This document shows, piece by piece, positions 43,644 through 54,081 of a DNA stretch of 64,000 nucleotides. Positions within the stretch are counted from its first letter, which is position 1. Each line of letters opens with the position of its first letter. This DNA is from Pseudomonas sp. MYb327. Lineage in GTDB: Bacteria; Pseudomonadota; Gammaproteobacteria; Pseudomonadales; Pseudomonadaceae. The stretch covers positions 1,068,001 through 1,132,000 of the forward strand of contig NZ_CP159258.1 of assembly GCF_040438925.1 (NCBI RefSeq), read 5' to 3'. Made by a program: the position numbers and the translations under genes. The notes beneath the pieces were generated by a model. That model ran no database searches. It was given only the letters and a program-made list of their open reading frames with translations, and had not been told where the DNA came from.

Positions 43644-44888
43644 TCAACTCAGATCACTGAACTCCACCACCGGCATCGTCCGTTTCATCAATACCTTGCC
43701 CCCACGAACCGAATACAGCGGCAACCCCTGGCTGCGGATTACTTCGTAATCGCTATCCGCCGACAAAATCAACAAATTCGCCGGTCGTCCCGGTTCCAGT
43801 CCATAGCGCTGACCCAAAGCCATGGCCTTGGCGCTGTTGTCGGTGACCAGGTCCAGGGCACTTTGCAGGTTGCGGTAACCGAGCATGTGGCAGATGTGCA
43901 GGCCGGCTTCGAGTACCCGCAAAATGTTGCCGTTGCCCAGCGGATACCACGGGTCGACGATCGAGTCCTGGCCAAAGCATACATTCATGCCCGCTTCCAG
44001 CAACTCGTTGACCCGAGTCACGCCGCGGCGTTTCGGGAAGTTATCGAAGCGTCCTTGCAGGTGGATGCTTTCGGTGGGGCAGGAGACAAAACTGATCCCC
44101 GAATGCCCAAGCAGGCGAAACAGCTTGGCGCAGTAAGCGTTGTCGTAAGAGCCCATGGCCGTGGTGTGGCTGGCGGTGACCCGCGAACCCATGCAGCGGC
44201 TGCGAGCCTCCTCGGCCAGCACTTCGAGAAAGCGTGAATGCGGGTCGTCGGTTTCATCGCAATGCACATCGACGAGGCATCCGGTGCGCTCGGCCAGGTC
44301 CATCAGGAACTTCACCGAACTCACGCCCTGTTCGCGGGTGTACTCGAAGTGCGGAATGCCGCCGACTACGTCCGCGCCCATGTGGATCGCTTCTTCGATC
44401 AAATCGCGACCGTTGTGATAGGACTCGATGCCTTCCTGGGGAAACGCGACGATTTGCATGTCGATCAGGTGACGACTTTCCTCGCGCACTTCAAGCATCG
44501 CCTTCAGTGCGGTCAGTTGCGGGTCGGTGACGTCGACATGGGTGCGTACGTGCTGAATGCCGTGGGCGGCGAGGTTCTGGATGGTTTTCTTCGCCCGGGT
44601 CTTGGTGTCTTCCAGGGTGATGGTCGCCTTGCGCTCGCCCCAGCATTCGATGCCTTCGAACAGCGTGCCGCTCATGTTCCAGCGGGGCTCGCCGGCGGTC
44701 AGGGTGGCGTCGAGGTGGATGTGCGGTTCGACGAAGGGCGGTACCACCAGGTTGCCGCCAGCATCCAGATCCTCCGGCCCCAGGGTCGGGGCTTCGGTCT
44801 GTCGGGCGATGTTGCTGATCAGGCCGTTTTCCAGGTGTAACTCATGCAGGCCTTCTTGGTTGCGCAGACGGGCGTTGATGATGTGCAT
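43644..44888 (-). CDS. codA: Cytosine deaminase
   Basis: 414 residues of the amidohydrolase fold. PPFVEPHIHLD (about 58-68) gives the HxH metal ligands, DVHCDETDD carries the third His and the catalytic Glu, ASHTTAMGSYD another His, and FGQDSIVDPWYPLG the metal Asp. These match CodA, which deaminates cytosine to uracil. The frame runs upstream to 45044, but the ATG at 44888 (MHIINARL) has AAGGA upstream. No codB permease is adjacent. Confidence 0.9.
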   Translation of the reverse strand: MHIINARLRNQEGLHELHLENGLISNIARQTEAPTLGPEDLDAGGNLVVPPFVEPHIHLDATLTAGEPRWNMSGTLFEGIECWGERKATITLEDTKTRAKKTIQNLAAHGIQHVRTHVDVTDPQLTALKAMLEVREESRHLIDMQIVAFPQEGIESYHNGRDLIEEAIHMGADVVGGIPHFEYTREQGVSSVKFLMDLAERTGCLVDVHCDETDDPHSRFLEVLAEEARSRCMGSRVTASHTTAMGSYDNAYCAKLFRLLGHSGISFVSCPTESIHLQGRFDNFPKRRGVTRVNELLEAGMNVCFGQDSIVDPWYPLGNGNILRVLEAGLHICHMLGYRNLQSALDLVTDNSAKAMALGQRYGLEPGRPANLLILSADSDYEVIRSQGLPLYSVRGGKVLMKRTMPVVEFSDLS

Positions 44889-45044
44889 GAGGTGAATCCT
44901 TTTGAAGAATATTCTCGGCTGTCTCTCTACGTTAGCTCGGCAATGGCAATCCTCGCCAGCGGCGTTGGTCGTCGCCGTCCAAAAATATTCGAGCGGGCCT
45001 GCTCGCGAATGCGGTAGATCAGAGAGGCCAAAAATCTCAGGCAT

Positions 45045-45068
45045 AAAAAAACAGCCATTGATGGCTGT
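45045..45068 (-). terminator. Rho-independent terminator after queD
   Basis: On the minus strand ACAGCCAT-CA-ATGGCTGT is followed by a run of T residues (A run at 45045-45051 on the plus strand). It lies about 78 bases after the queD stop. Confidence 0.85.
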
Positions 45069-45098
45069 TCATTACATCCCTGACGAAACGCAGTCCCC

Positions 45099-45137
45099 CT
45101 GTAGGAGCTGAAGCAGCCTACGGCTGCTCCTTCAGGG
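45099..45137. repeat. REP-like hairpin
   Basis: CTGTAGGAGCTGAAGCAGCC, TACG, then GCTGCTCCTTCAG forms a hairpin with bulges just downstream of queD. It resembles the outer part of the element at 62461. Confidence 0.6.
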
Positions 45138-45145
45138 GATTCGCT

Positions 45146-45502
45146 TTATTCGCCGCGGTAGATGCAACCGCTGGTGCAGGTTTCGTGGATACGAATCGCA
45201 CTGAGTTCCGGCAGCAGAGGCTTCAGTTCTTGCCAGATAAACTTGGCCAGCACTTCACTGGTCGGGTTTTCCAGGCCAGGAATGTCATTCAGGTAGTTGT
45301 GGTCCAGACGCTCATACAGCGGCTTGAAGATCGCCTTGATTTCCGAGAAATCGCGAATCCAGCCAGTATGCGGATCCAGATCGCCGCTCAGGTGAATCGC
45401 CACCTTGAACGAGTGCCCGTGCAGGCGGCCGCACTTGTGGCCGTCCGGGACGTGGGGCAGGCGGTGGGCGGATTCGAAAGTAAACTCTTTGAAGATTTCC
45501 AC
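45146..45502 (-). CDS. queD: QueD: 6-carboxytetrahydropterin synthase
   Basis: 118 residues of the 6-pyruvoyl-tetrahydropterin-synthase fold. The zinc His are in [10 protein letters not shown] and [11 protein letters not shown], with the catalytic Cys in [32 protein letters not shown] and [14 protein letters not shown] are the other conserved segments. It makes 6-carboxy-5,6,7,8-tetrahydropterin for queuosine. It is followed by its own terminator. Confidence 0.95.
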   Translation of the reverse strand: MEIFKEFTFESAHRLPHVPDGHKCGRLHGHSFKVAIHLSGDLDPHTGWIRDFSEIKAIFKPLYERLDHNYLNDIPGLENPTSEVLAKFIWQELKPLLPELSAIRIHETCTSGCIYRGE

Positions 45503-45577
45503 AGTGTTTTCAGCTCTGTTCAGGTGGCGATCGCCGCGGCGATTTGGGCAGGCGGCGAGTTTAACAGCTTGCCTTGA

Positions 45578-46657
45578 CTAAAGGGTCAGCAAGCGCTCGC
45601 CGAGGCGACCGTTGGCGGCCAGTTCGAGGAACTCGTCGCCCAGCCGACGGCTTTCATCCATCGCCGCGCGCCAGTATTTCTGCCGACTCGGCGCGTCACC
45701 CATGAAACGCTTGAAGTCATTTCGGTCCGGCAATTTGCCGTAGGGCAGGCGTGACAGGTATTCCTTCGACGGCGCCAGCAGCAACACGTTCTGCAAGCGC
45801 GCCGGGCAGGCGCGGCGCCACGGCAGGGTCTTGTCGAACCAGCCGGGAATCACCCGGTCAGTGAAGTGCGGATAGAGCACGATGTCGTCGCCGCTGTAGG
45901 GCAAGTCGAGGTGATAGTCCAGCAGACCACCATCGCGGAACGTTCCCGCGCCAGCGCCCGGAAGGTCGCGCACGCCTTCCATCACCATCGGGATCGAGCC
46001 CGATGCCAGCAAAGCCTGGCGCAGGTTGCCGGCGTTCAGCGCGACGAATCGAGACGGGAAATCGTGCAGCGCATTGACCGGCGGCGCCAGGCGCGGGTCG
46101 TGGATGATCAGGCGCTCGAAGTGCCGCGACAACCGCGTCCGCCCGCGCAAGTTGTCGGCGATTACCGACGACAGCCCCAGCCCCAATCGGCCGCGATGAT
46201 CGTCCGCGAGCAGGCCGTGGCTTTTGACCACCATGATGTTCAAGCGATAGTGAGCGTTGTCCAGGAGGGCGGCGTCGCGGCCGTCAAGCAAGTCATCGAG
46301 CATGCGCCGCGAACTCTGGCTGATCTGCGCCATGGTCACGCCTTTGGCGAAGTTCTGCTCGGTGTAGAGGTGACCGAGGCGGCGGATGCCCTCGGCGGCA
46401 TCCGGCAGGCAGGCACTGGCGAAGCGCCAGGAACCCACCGACGCACCGATCAGCGAACGCTCCCGAGGTGCCGCCGGCAGCCATTCGCCGAACAACGCCA
46501 GGTCCAGACCCTGAATGCCCAACGCCTTCGGCCCCCCGGCCGCGCCCGGCAACGTGCCGACATCGGCGGCGCTCAAGCCGTTTTCACGGATGTGCGCGAA
46601 GGCGCGGGGGCCGGCCTTGAGGGTCAGGGAGGGGAACTTGATGTGGATGGCGGTCAT
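45578..46657 (-). CDS. Patatin-like phospholipase
   Basis: 359 residues. GAAGGPKALG (about 38-47) is the oxyanion-hole glycine stretch, GASVGSW gives the nucleophile Ser73 in GxSxG, and FRDGGLLDYH gives Asp242 of the Ser-Asp dyad. No signal peptide is seen. It probably hydrolyses acyl esters of phospholipids at the inner side of the membrane. The upstream extension of the frame to 46831 lies in a REP and is rejected. Confidence 0.87.
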   Translation of the reverse strand: MTAIHIKFPSLTLKAGPRAFAHIRENGLSAADVGTLPGAAGGPKALGIQGLDLALFGEWLPAAPRERSLIGASVGSWRFASACLPDAAEGIRRLGHLYTEQNFAKGVTMAQISQSSRRMLDDLLDGRDAALLDNAHYRLNIMVVKSHGLLADDHRGRLGLGLSSVIADNLRGRTRLSRHFERLIIHDPRLAPPVNALHDFPSRFVALNAGNLRQALLASGSIPMVMEGVRDLPGAGAGTFRDGGLLDYHLDLPYSGDDIVLYPHFTDRVIPGWFDKTLPWRRACPARLQNVLLLAPSKEYLSRLPYGKLPDRNDFKRFMGDAPSRQKYWRAAMDESRRLGDEFLELAANGRLGERLLTL

Positions 46658-46730
46658 ACCGGTCTCGATGTTTGGCAAGCGGAGAATTATAAACAGGTGT
46701 TGCATTGCGGTGTGCTTGACCATCGCGGAC

Positions 46731-46800
46731 CTGTAGGAGCCCGGCTTGCCGGCGATGGCGATCTGTCGGCCACGATCGCCGGCAAGCCGGGCTCCTACAG
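46731..46800. repeat. BIME between the patatin-like and PepSY genes
   Basis: An inverted REP pair of the GTAGGAGCCCGGCTTGCCGG subtype with a short centre, in a divergent gap of 245 bases. Such a place in a divergent promoter region is less usual for REPs. Confidence 0.9.
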
Positions 46801-46902
46801 GTTTGGCATCACTCCACCCAATGATGGCCATTCAGTTTCAATTAAGTTCATATCGCTAAGGTGGCCCCCGTAGGCAACACATAAAAGAATACGGAGACAC
46901 CC

Positions 46903-47211
46903 ATGAAAACCCTGACTGCCCTGTTCACCGCGTCCCTCATCGGCCTGACCGCCAGCCTCGCCCACGCCCGCGATCTGGGCCCGGACGAAGCACTGAGGCT
47001 GCGCGACGCTGGTACCATTGTGTCTTTTGAAAAGCTCAATGCCACCGCATTGGCCAAGCATCCCGGTTCCACCGTCACCGAAACCGAGCTGGAAGAAGAG
47101 TACGGCAAGTACATCTACCAGATTGAACTGCGCGACCCGCAGGGCATCGACTGGGACCTGGAATTAGACGCGGTCAGTGGGCAGGTACTCAAGGATCATC
47201 AGGATTCGTAA
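46903..47211 (+). CDS. PepSY-domain periplasmic protein
   Basis: 102 residues with a signal peptide ending at SLAHARD (about 22). The rest is one PepSY domain (LRLRDAGTIVSFEKLNATAL, YIYQIELRDPQGIDWDLELDAVSGQVL seen in parts). GGAGACACCC precedes the ATG. PepSY proteins often bind or inhibit partners in the periplasm. Its stop overlaps the next PepSY gene by one base, and a two-component system follows. Confidence 0.88.
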   Translation: MKTLTALFTASLIGLTASLAHARDLGPDEALRLRDAGTIVSFEKLNATALAKHPGSTVTETELEEEYGKYIYQIELRDPQGIDWDLELDAVSGQVLKDHQDS

Positions 47212-47531
47212 TGACGCTGCTTTCTGTTACACATCGGCGCGCCGCTAGCCTGGCGTTGCTGTTTCTGGCTTTTTGCTCAGTGGTCATGGCCCGCGACCTG
47301 GATCAGGATGAAGCCCTGCGCTTACGCCAACAAGGTGTGATCCTGCCGCTCGAGCAACTGTTGCAGCAGGCGCTGGACCGCTATCCGGGGGCCAAACTGC
47401 TGGAAGCCGAGCTCGAAGAGAAGCACGACGTCTACATTTATGAAGTTGAGTTGCTGACCACTGAAGGCGTGGTCCGCGAACTCGACCTCGACGCCGCCAC
47501 TGGCCGTTTACTGAAAGACAAGGAAGATTGA
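47211..47531 (+). CDS. Second PepSY-domain periplasmic protein
   Basis: 106 residues with a signal peptide ending at VVMARD (about 28) and a PepSY domain close to the previous one (ALRLRQQGVILPLEQLL, VYIYEVELLTTEGVV, LDLDAATGRLLKD). It looks like a tandem duplicate. The gap to the response regulator is three bases, so all four genes 46903-49516 form one operon, and the PepSY proteins may feed the sensor. Confidence 0.88.
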   Translation: MTLLSVTHRRAASLALLFLAFCSVVMARDLDQDEALRLRQQGVILPLEQLLQQALDRYPGAKLLEAELEEKHDVYIYEVELLTTEGVVRELDLDAATGRLLKDKED

Positions 47532-47534
47532 CCG

Positions 47535-48203
47535 ATGCGTTTGCTCCTGGTGGAAGACCACGTGCCCCTGGCTGACGAACTGATGGCCGGCCTCAATCGC
47601 CAGGGGTATGCCGTGGACTGGCTGGCCGACGGTCGCGATGCGGTGTATCAGGGCAGCAGCGAACCCTACGACCTGATCATCCTCGACCTCGGCCTGCCGG
47701 GGTTGCCGGGGCTTGAGGTGTTGGCCCAGTGGCGCGCCGGCGGACTCGCGACGCCGGTGCTGATCCTCACTGCCCGCGGTTCCTGGGCCGAGCGCATCGA
47801 AGGGCTCAAGGCGGGTGCCGACGATTACCTGACCAAACCCTTTCATCCGGAAGAACTGCATCTGCGGATTCAGGCGCTGTTGCGTCGCTCCCACGGCCAG
47901 GTCAATCAGCCGACGCTCAAGTCAGCGGGTTTGCATCTGGATGAAGGGCGTCAGTGCGTGACCCGCGACGGCGCGGACATTCAGCTCACGGCGGCCGAAT
48001 TCCGCTTGCTGCGTTACTTCATGCTGCACCCGGAACAGATCCTTTCGAAAAGCCATCTCGCCGAGCACCTCTATGACGGTGAAACCGAGCGCGATTCCAA
48101 CGTGCTGGAAGTCCACGTCAATCACCTGCGGCGCAAGCTCGGGCGCGACGTCATTGAAACCCGTCGCGGCCAGGGTTACCTGTTCGGCGGGCAAGCCCAG
48201 TGA
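47535..48203 (+). CDS. OmpR-family response regulator
   Basis: 222 residues. Receiver domain 1-115 with [11 protein letters not shown], the phospho-acceptor Asp in [10 protein letters not shown] (Asp51) and YLTKPF. The winged-helix Trans_reg_C domain (about 130-220) has [16 protein letters not shown] and VNHLRRKLG. It overlaps the sensor gene by four bases. The gene order PepSY-PepSY-regulator-sensor resembles BqsPQRS/CarRS-type systems, but identity is not proven. Confidence 0.93.
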   Translation: MRLLLVEDHVPLADELMAGLNRQGYAVDWLADGRDAVYQGSSEPYDLIILDLGLPGLPGLEVLAQWRAGGLATPVLILTARGSWAERIEGLKAGADDYLTKPFHPEELHLRIQALLRRSHGQVNQPTLKSAGLHLDEGRQCVTRDGADIQLTAAEFRLLRYFMLHPEQILSKSHLAEHLYDGETERDSNVLEVHVNHLRRKLGRDVIETRRGQGYLFGGQAQ

Positions 48204-49516
48204 GGTCGATCCAACGCCGCTTGAGTCTGGGCCTGATCAGCGTGATGGTGATCGTCGGCCTTGTGCTGGCGCAAACCAGCCTGTGGTTGTTCGAAATGGG
48301 TTTGCAGCGCTACCTCCAAGCCGGGCTGCGCAATGACAGTGAGAACTTGTTGGTGGCGCTGGTGCGCGGCCCGCAGGGTTTGCAACTGGATGAACGACAT
48401 TTGTCGCCGGCCTATCAGCGACCCTTTTCCGGACACTACTTCCGCATTGATTTTGCCGACAGCCATTGGCGTTCTCGTTCGCTGTGGGACCAAGAGTTGC
48501 CACGCCTCGAACAACCCGGCCTGCACAGCAACTTGCAGTTGGGCCCGGAGGGTCAGCAGTTGCTGGTGCTGCGCTCGGACTATCGCCGTTTGGGGCAGTC
48601 GATTTCCATCAGCGTGGCGCAGGATTACACCCCGGTTCGCGAAAGTTTTCAGCGCATGCAACAGGTCGGTCTCGGCCTGGGGCTGGCGGGATTGTTGCTG
48701 ATTCTGCTGCTGCAAAGGATTACCGTGCGCCGCGCCTTGCGGCCACTGGAAAAGGCCCGCGAGCAGATCGCGCAGTTACAGCAGGGGCAACGCTCGCAAC
48801 TTGATGATCAAGTGCCGGTGGAGCTGGAACCGCTGGTGGCGCAGATCAACCATTTGCTGGCCCACACCGAAGACAGCCTCAAGCGCTCGCGCAATGCCCT
48901 GGGCAACCTCGGCCATGCCTTGAAAACCCCGCTGGCGGTGATGTTGAGCCTGGCCTCAAGTGAGCAACTCGACGCTCATCCGCAACTGCGCAAGATCCTC
49001 AAGGAGCAACTGCAGCAGGTTCAGCAACGGCTTAATCGCGAACTCAATCGCGCGCGGTTGTCCGGTGATGTACTGCCGGGTGCGTTGTTTGATTGCGATG
49101 CCGAGCTGCCGGGTTTGCTATCGACCCTGAACATGATTCACGGCGAACACCTGGCGCTGAGTTATCGCGCCCCGGCCGGCCTGCAATTGCCGTGGGATCG
49201 CGAAGACCTGCTGGAGCTGTTGGGCAACCTGTTGGACAACGCCTGCAAATGGGCGGATGCCGAGGTGCGGTTGACTGTGTCCGAGGGCGTAGACGGGTTT
49301 GAATTGAGCGTGGAAGACGACGGGCCGGGCATTCCCCAAGACCGGCGCGATCAGGTATTCAGTCGCGGCACACGGCTGGATGAACAGACCGATGGGCACG
49401 GGTTGGGCCTGGGGATTGTGCGCGACATCGTCGAAACCTGGGGTGGGGTTTTGCGCTTGCAGGAGAGCGAGTGGGGTGGGTTGAAAGTGGTGATCGAGTT
49501 GCCCAAGCGCAGCTAA
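48200..49516 (+). CDS. Sensor histidine kinase
   Basis: 438 residues, start GTG overlapping the regulator stop (GTGA). First membrane helix about 10-32, periplasmic sensor about 33-150, second helix about 155-175, then a HAMP-like linker. The phospho-acceptor His is in [13 protein letters not shown] (about 238). The ATPase domain has [16 protein letters not shown] and [11 protein letters not shown]. It senses an unknown periplasmic signal. Confidence 0.93.
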   Translation: MRSIQRRLSLGLISVMVIVGLVLAQTSLWLFEMGLQRYLQAGLRNDSENLLVALVRGPQGLQLDERHLSPAYQRPFSGHYFRIDFADSHWRSRSLWDQELPRLEQPGLHSNLQLGPEGQQLLVLRSDYRRLGQSISISVAQDYTPVRESFQRMQQVGLGLGLAGLLLILLLQRITVRRALRPLEKAREQIAQLQQGQRSQLDDQVPVELEPLVAQINHLLAHTEDSLKRSRNALGNLGHALKTPLAVMLSLASSEQLDAHPQLRKILKEQLQQVQQRLNRELNRARLSGDVLPGALFDCDAELPGLLSTLNMIHGEHLALSYRAPAGLQLPWDREDLLELLGNLLDNACKWADAEVRLTVSEGVDGFELSVEDDGPGIPQDRRDQVFSRGTRLDEQTDGHGLGLGIVRDIVETWGGVLRLQESEWGGLKVVIELPKRS

Positions 49517-49533
49517 AGCCACACCACAAAAAC

Positions 49534-49624
49534 CTGTAGGAGTGAGCTTGCTCGCGATAGCGTCGGCACGTCCTGAATCAATGTGACTGACAGACCGCCA
49601 TCGCGAGCAAGCTTGCTCCTACAG
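49534..49624. repeat. BIME of the AGTGAGCTTGCTCGCGATAG subtype
   Basis: An inverted REP pair at a convergent junction between the sensor kinase and the MHS transporter. The core differs from most others in the window (GTGAGCTTGCTCGCGA). Confidence 0.9.
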
Positions 49625-49638
49625 AGGGGATGCCCGAT

Positions 49639-51315
49639 TCAGGTGTGATGAATCTCCCGATCCTTGGTTTCCGGCATGAAGAAAATGCCCAGCACCGCTG
49701 TCATCACCGCGATCACGATCGGGTACCACAGCCCGTAATAAATATCCCCAGTGGCCGCGACCATGGCGAAGGCTACCGTCGGCAGGAAGCCACCGAACCA
49801 GCCGTTGCCGATGTGGTAGGGCAGTGACATCGAGGTGTAGCGGATGCGCGCCGGGAACAGTTCCACCAGCCAGGCGGCGATCGGGCCGTAGACCATGGTC
49901 ACGTAGATCACCAGGATAGTCAGGAGCAGCAGCACCATCGGATAGTTGGTCTTGGCCGGGTCAGCCTTCTCGGGGTAACCGGCGTCCTTGAGCGCGGTAA
50001 CGAGTGTGGCGGTGAACGCGTCGTTCTTGGCCTTGAAGTCGGCGGCGGGCATGCCGGTGCCTTCGAAACTCTGGATCACCTTGTCGCCGATGCGCACTTG
50101 CGCGACAGCGCCCGGCTCGGCCTTCTCGTTCTTGTAGGGGATGGCGCGCTTGGCCAACACGGTCTTGGCCAGGTCACAGGAACTGGTGAATTTGGCCTTG
50201 CCGACCGGGTCGAACTGGAACGAACACTGGTCGGGATTGGCGATGACCGTGACCGGGTTTTTCTCCTGGGCGATGAACACGTCGGGGTTACCGTACTGCG
50301 TCAACGCGTGGAAAATCGGGAAGTAGGTCAGCGCTGCAAGGATGCAGCCGGCCATGATGATGCCCTTGCGGCCGATGCGGTCGGACAGGCTGCCGAAGAT
50401 GACGAAGAACGGCGTGCCGATCAGCAGCGAGCCGGCAATCAGCAGGTTGGCGGTCTGCGGGTCGATCTTCAGCGTCTGCAGCAGGAAGAACAGCGCATAG
50501 AACTGCCCGGTGTACCAGACCACCGCCTGGCCGGCGGTGCCGCCGAGCAGGGCCATGATCACGATCTTGAGGTTGTCCCAGCGGGCGAAGGATTCCGTCA
50601 GCGGCGCTTTCGAGGCTTTGCCTTCGGCCTTCATTTTCAGGAACACCGGCGACTCACTGAGTTGCAAGCGGATGTACACCGAGACAATCAGCAACAGGAT
50701 CGACAGCAGGAACGGAATCCGCCAGCCCCAGGCTTCGAAGGCTTCAGTGCCCAGCACGGTGCGACAGGCCAGGATCACCAGCAAAGAGAGAAACAGACCA
50801 AGGGTCGCGGTGGTCTGGATCCACGAAGTGAAGTAGCCGCGCTTGCCTTTCGGTGCATGCTCGGCCACGTAGGTCGCCGCGCCACCGTACTCACCGCCTA
50901 GTGCAAGGCCTTGCAACAGGCGCAGGGTGATCAGGATGATCGGCGCCGCCACGCCAATCGTCGCGTAGCCGGGGAGGAAACCCACAATAGCCGTTGAAAT
51001 ACCCATGATCACAATGGTGATCAGGAAGGTGTGTTTGCGCCCGATCATGTCGCCCAGTCGCCCGAACACAATCGCCCCGAAGGGCCGAACGGCAAAACCC
51101 GCGGCAAACGCGAGCAGGGCAAAGATGAAGGATGTAGTCTCGTTGACGCCGGCGAAGAAGTGCTTGGCGATGATCGCGGCGAGCGAGCCATAGAGGTAAA
51201 AGTCGTACCACTCGAACACGGTGCCCAGGGACGAGGCAAAAATGACTTTGCGCTCTTCCTTGGTGATCCCGTGGTGAGGCGCGCTGCCTGTGGTTGTGTT
51301 GTCGATTGCCGCCAT
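49639..51315 (-). CDS. MHS-family MFS transporter with a large inserted loop
   Basis: 558 residues. FEWYDFYLYGSLAAI (about 31-45) and RPFGAIVFGRLGDMIGRKHTF are diagnostic of the metabolite:H+ symporter (ProP/ShiA) group. About 110 residues rich in charged amino acids, with two Cys (PDQCSF, SSCDLAK), are inserted between helices in the second half, so the protein is longer than the usual 430-450. The ATG at 51315 has GGAG eight bases upstream. The substrate is unknown; organic acids or amino-acid derivatives are typical. Confidence 0.88.
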   Translation of the reverse strand: MAAIDNTTTGSAPHHGITKEERKVIFASSLGTVFEWYDFYLYGSLAAIIAKHFFAGVNETTSFIFALLAFAAGFAVRPFGAIVFGRLGDMIGRKHTFLITIVIMGISTAIVGFLPGYATIGVAAPIILITLRLLQGLALGGEYGGAATYVAEHAPKGKRGYFTSWIQTTATLGLFLSLLVILACRTVLGTEAFEAWGWRIPFLLSILLLIVSVYIRLQLSESPVFLKMKAEGKASKAPLTESFARWDNLKIVIMALLGGTAGQAVVWYTGQFYALFFLLQTLKIDPQTANLLIAGSLLIGTPFFVIFGSLSDRIGRKGIIMAGCILAALTYFPIFHALTQYGNPDVFIAQEKNPVTVIANPDQCSFQFDPVGKAKFTSSCDLAKTVLAKRAIPYKNEKAEPGAVAQVRIGDKVIQSFEGTGMPAADFKAKNDAFTATLVTALKDAGYPEKADPAKTNYPMVLLLLTILVIYVTMVYGPIAAWLVELFPARIRYTSMSLPYHIGNGWFGGFLPTVAFAMVAATGDIYYGLWYPIVIAVMTAVLGIFFMPETKDREIHHT

Positions 51316-51523
51316 GAGTTTTCTCCGTTGTTCTTGTTTTAGGCCGGAGCACCTCTCATTTGTTGCCGTACCCGGGCCATGGGACACAGACTGACGGCCT
51401 CGCATCGCTGCAAGGTTTCATGAAGCATAATCGGCTTTGGGTAGATATCCACTCGCCATCATTCTGAGGGCGTGGGAGCAGGCGATTGTCGGTTAGACGG
51501 CGCAAGCCTGGGGGATATAAACC

Positions 51524-51613
51524 TTGTGGGAGCAAGCTTGCTCGCGATAGCGGTGTATCAGACACATTGTTACTGAATGTATCGCCGCTATCGCGAGCAG
51601 GCTCGCTCCCACA
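51524..51613. repeat. BIME of the GTGGGAGCAAGCTTGCTCGC subtype
   Basis: An inverted REP pair just downstream of the chemoreceptor gene. The rest of the 304-base gap 51316-51619 shows no gene and holds the upstream region of the MHS transporter. Confidence 0.9.
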
Positions 51614-51619
51614 AAGGAC

Positions 51620-53767
51620 TTAAACGCGGAACTGATCCATCAAACCCTGCTGATGATTGGCCAGACAATTAAGCGATTGGCTCACCCGCGCCGATTCATT
51701 GGCTTGCCCCGACAATGACTCGGTCACGTCACGAATGGTCGCGACGTTGTTGTTGATCTCCTCGGCGACCGCGCTTTGCTCTTCCGCGGCACTGGCGATT
51801 TGCAGGTTCATGTCACTGATGACGGTCACCGCCTCGCCGATCTGCCGTAGCGCCGTCACGGCTTGTCCGACTTGTTCGACGCTGCCCTGGGCCTGGCGAT
51901 GGCTGTTGCCCATCGAACCGACCACATCCTGTGTGCCGCTTTGCAATTGCTCAATCACCAGGCGGGTCTCTTCAACCGATTCCTGGGTACGTCGCGCCAA
52001 GTTGCGCACTTCATCGGCCACCACGGCAAAACCGCGGCCGGCTTCACCGGCCCGGGCCGCTTCGATGGCAGCGTTGAGCGCCAACAGGTTGGTCTGCTCG
52101 GCGATGGCGCGGATTACTTCGAGCACCGAACCGATCTTCTCGCTGTTGGCCGCCAGGCCTTCGACTTGCACCATCGCCGCGCTCATGTCGGCCGCGAGGT
52201 TGTCGATGCTGGTGGTGGTGCGATCAATCACGGTTAGGCCCTGACGCGTCGCCTGATCGGCATCGCGAGCCGCCTGCGCAGCTTGTGCAGCGCTGCGGGC
52301 GACGTCCTGGGCGGTGGCACTCATTTCGTGGGAGGCGGTCGCCACCTGATCCACCTGGCGGTATTGCTGCTCCATGCCGGCGCTGGTCTGGGTGGCGATC
52401 GCTGAAGATTGGTCGGCGGTGCTGCGGGCGTCCTGCACCGAGCGTTTCACTTCGGCGATGATCGGTTGCAGCTTGTCGAGGAAACGGTTGAACCACCCGG
52501 CCAACTGGCCCAGTTCATCCTGTTTGTCGTAGGCCAGGCGTCGCGTCAGGTCACCTTCGCCGCTGGCGATGTCTTCGAGCATGTGCGCCACGCCGAGGAT
52601 CGGCTTGGTCACGCTGCGCGCCATCAGCCACACCAGCAGCAGACCGATCAATGCGGCCAGCACGCCGAGGCCGAGTTCGGTCAGCGTGCCGGCGTTGTTG
52701 CTTTCATCCAGTTGCTTTTTCAGTGCTTCGGCAGGGCCGATCAGGACTTTTTCCGGCACGTCGAGCAACACGCCCCAGGATTTGCCGCCGGGAATCGGCT
52801 GGAACGGCGACAGCACTTTCAGCTGCTGATGGCTGTGCAGGCTGCTGGTTTTGCTGCTGCCGGCGAGCATGCGCATCAGCTCGGCACCGGTGGTTGGGTC
52901 CACCGCTTCCAGACGCTGGCTGAGCTTGCTGGCGTCCGGGCTGTAACCGGCGAGCAGGCCGGCCGGGCTGACGATGCTGACGCTGGTCTGGCCGTCATAA
53001 AGCTTTTTGCTCGCGGCCTGGCTGACCGTTTGCAGGCTGTTGAGGTTGATGTCCACCGACAGCGAAGCGATGACTTTACCGTTGACCATCAGCGGGAAAA
53101 CGATGCTGGTCATCAGCACATTCTGGCCGTCGATCATATAGAAGTAGGGTTCGATCACGCACGGCTTGAGGCTGGTGCGCGGGCAGGTGAACCAGGCGTT
53201 GGCCGGTTCGCCGCTGGGGCCGGTACTGGTGTCGGCCATGTCGCTTTCGGGCAGCGCCATCGAGGTCACCTTGCCCGGTGTCGGTTGCGACCAGTACAGG
53301 GCGAATCGGCCCTTGTCGTTACTGCCCAATTCCGCCTGACCGGCGAACAGCTCATCCTTGCCGTCCAGCCCGTTGGGTTCGAACACCAGCGACAGGCCGA
53401 GCAGTTCCGGGTTGGCTTGCAGGGCCGACTTGACCTGGCGAGTCAGGTCTTCACGCAGGTCGAAGGCATCGAGAAAACGCTTCTCTGCCTGATCACGCAG
53501 AAACAGCACCTGACGGGAAAAACCATGGCCATATTGATAGGCGTCCATGAACTGCTGGCGAATGCCCAGCGCCTGATTTTCACCCTGGGATTCGATCCGC
53601 GCCTGGGCCGCTTCCGTCAGCATCTCCATGCTCGAGGCTTTCACCAGCGCGGAGCTGTGCTCCATGCGATACAGCGAAAGACCCACCAGCAGGGTCACGA
53701 TGCCCGCCAGGCACAGCCCGGCCAGCAGGGTGATTTTCCATTGAATGGAAAGTTGTCTGAGCGACAT
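51620..53767 (-). CDS. Methyl-accepting chemotaxis protein with a large periplasmic sensor
   Basis: 715 residues. First helix about 10-33, a periplasmic domain of about 340 residues probably of double-Cache type ([35 protein letters not shown]), second helix about 375-395, HAMP, and the signalling domain with the hairpin tip [19 protein letters not shown]. Methylation segments with paired Glu/Gln flank it. The ATG at 53767 has AAAGGA upstream. The ligand is not readable; a polyamine or amino acid is possible. Confidence 0.93.
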   Translation of the reverse strand: MSLRQLSIQWKITLLAGLCLAGIVTLLVGLSLYRMEHSSALVKASSMEMLTEAAQARIESQGENQALGIRQQFMDAYQYGHGFSRQVLFLRDQAEKRFLDAFDLREDLTRQVKSALQANPELLGLSLVFEPNGLDGKDELFAGQAELGSNDKGRFALYWSQPTPGKVTSMALPESDMADTSTGPSGEPANAWFTCPRTSLKPCVIEPYFYMIDGQNVLMTSIVFPLMVNGKVIASLSVDINLNSLQTVSQAASKKLYDGQTSVSIVSPAGLLAGYSPDASKLSQRLEAVDPTTGAELMRMLAGSSKTSSLHSHQQLKVLSPFQPIPGGKSWGVLLDVPEKVLIGPAEALKKQLDESNNAGTLTELGLGVLAALIGLLLVWLMARSVTKPILGVAHMLEDIASGEGDLTRRLAYDKQDELGQLAGWFNRFLDKLQPIIAEVKRSVQDARSTADQSSAIATQTSAGMEQQYRQVDQVATASHEMSATAQDVARSAAQAAQAARDADQATRQGLTVIDRTTTSIDNLAADMSAAMVQVEGLAANSEKIGSVLEVIRAIAEQTNLLALNAAIEAARAGEAGRGFAVVADEVRNLARRTQESVEETRLVIEQLQSGTQDVVGSMGNSHRQAQGSVEQVGQAVTALRQIGEAVTVISDMNLQIASAAEEQSAVAEEINNNVATIRDVTESLSGQANESARVSQSLNCLANHQQGLMDQFRV

Positions 53768-53860
53768 GGAGACGTCCTTTATTCGATAAATATCTGAGAC
53801 TTTGCACTGTAACGGCCGGGGTTTGGCTTTCTTTACGCCGCCCTGGAAATATCGAATCAC

Positions 53861-53945
53861 CTGTAGGCGCTGGCTTGCCAGCGATAGCGATCTCAATAAT
53901 ACCGCCATGTTCCATGGCCTCATCGCCAGCAAGCCGGCTCCTGCA
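53861..53945. repeat. BIME upstream of the chemoreceptor and antiporter genes
   Basis: CTGTAGGCGCTGGCTTGCCA at the left and an inverted AGCAAGCCGGCTCCTGCA at the right, both slightly diverged. It fills part of the 314-base divergent gap 53768-54081, where otherwise nothing clear is seen. Confidence 0.85.
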
Positions 53946-54081
53946 AAGGATGCGTCCGGCTTTGACAAGGCGGCATCGGTCCGGCACAGTGCGCGCCCTC
54001 TAATAAAACCCATATTTCAATCTGCTGGCCGCTCATGCGAACTGCCGGCCGGACTCTTTCCGTTTGTCTCGAGGTAATGAA

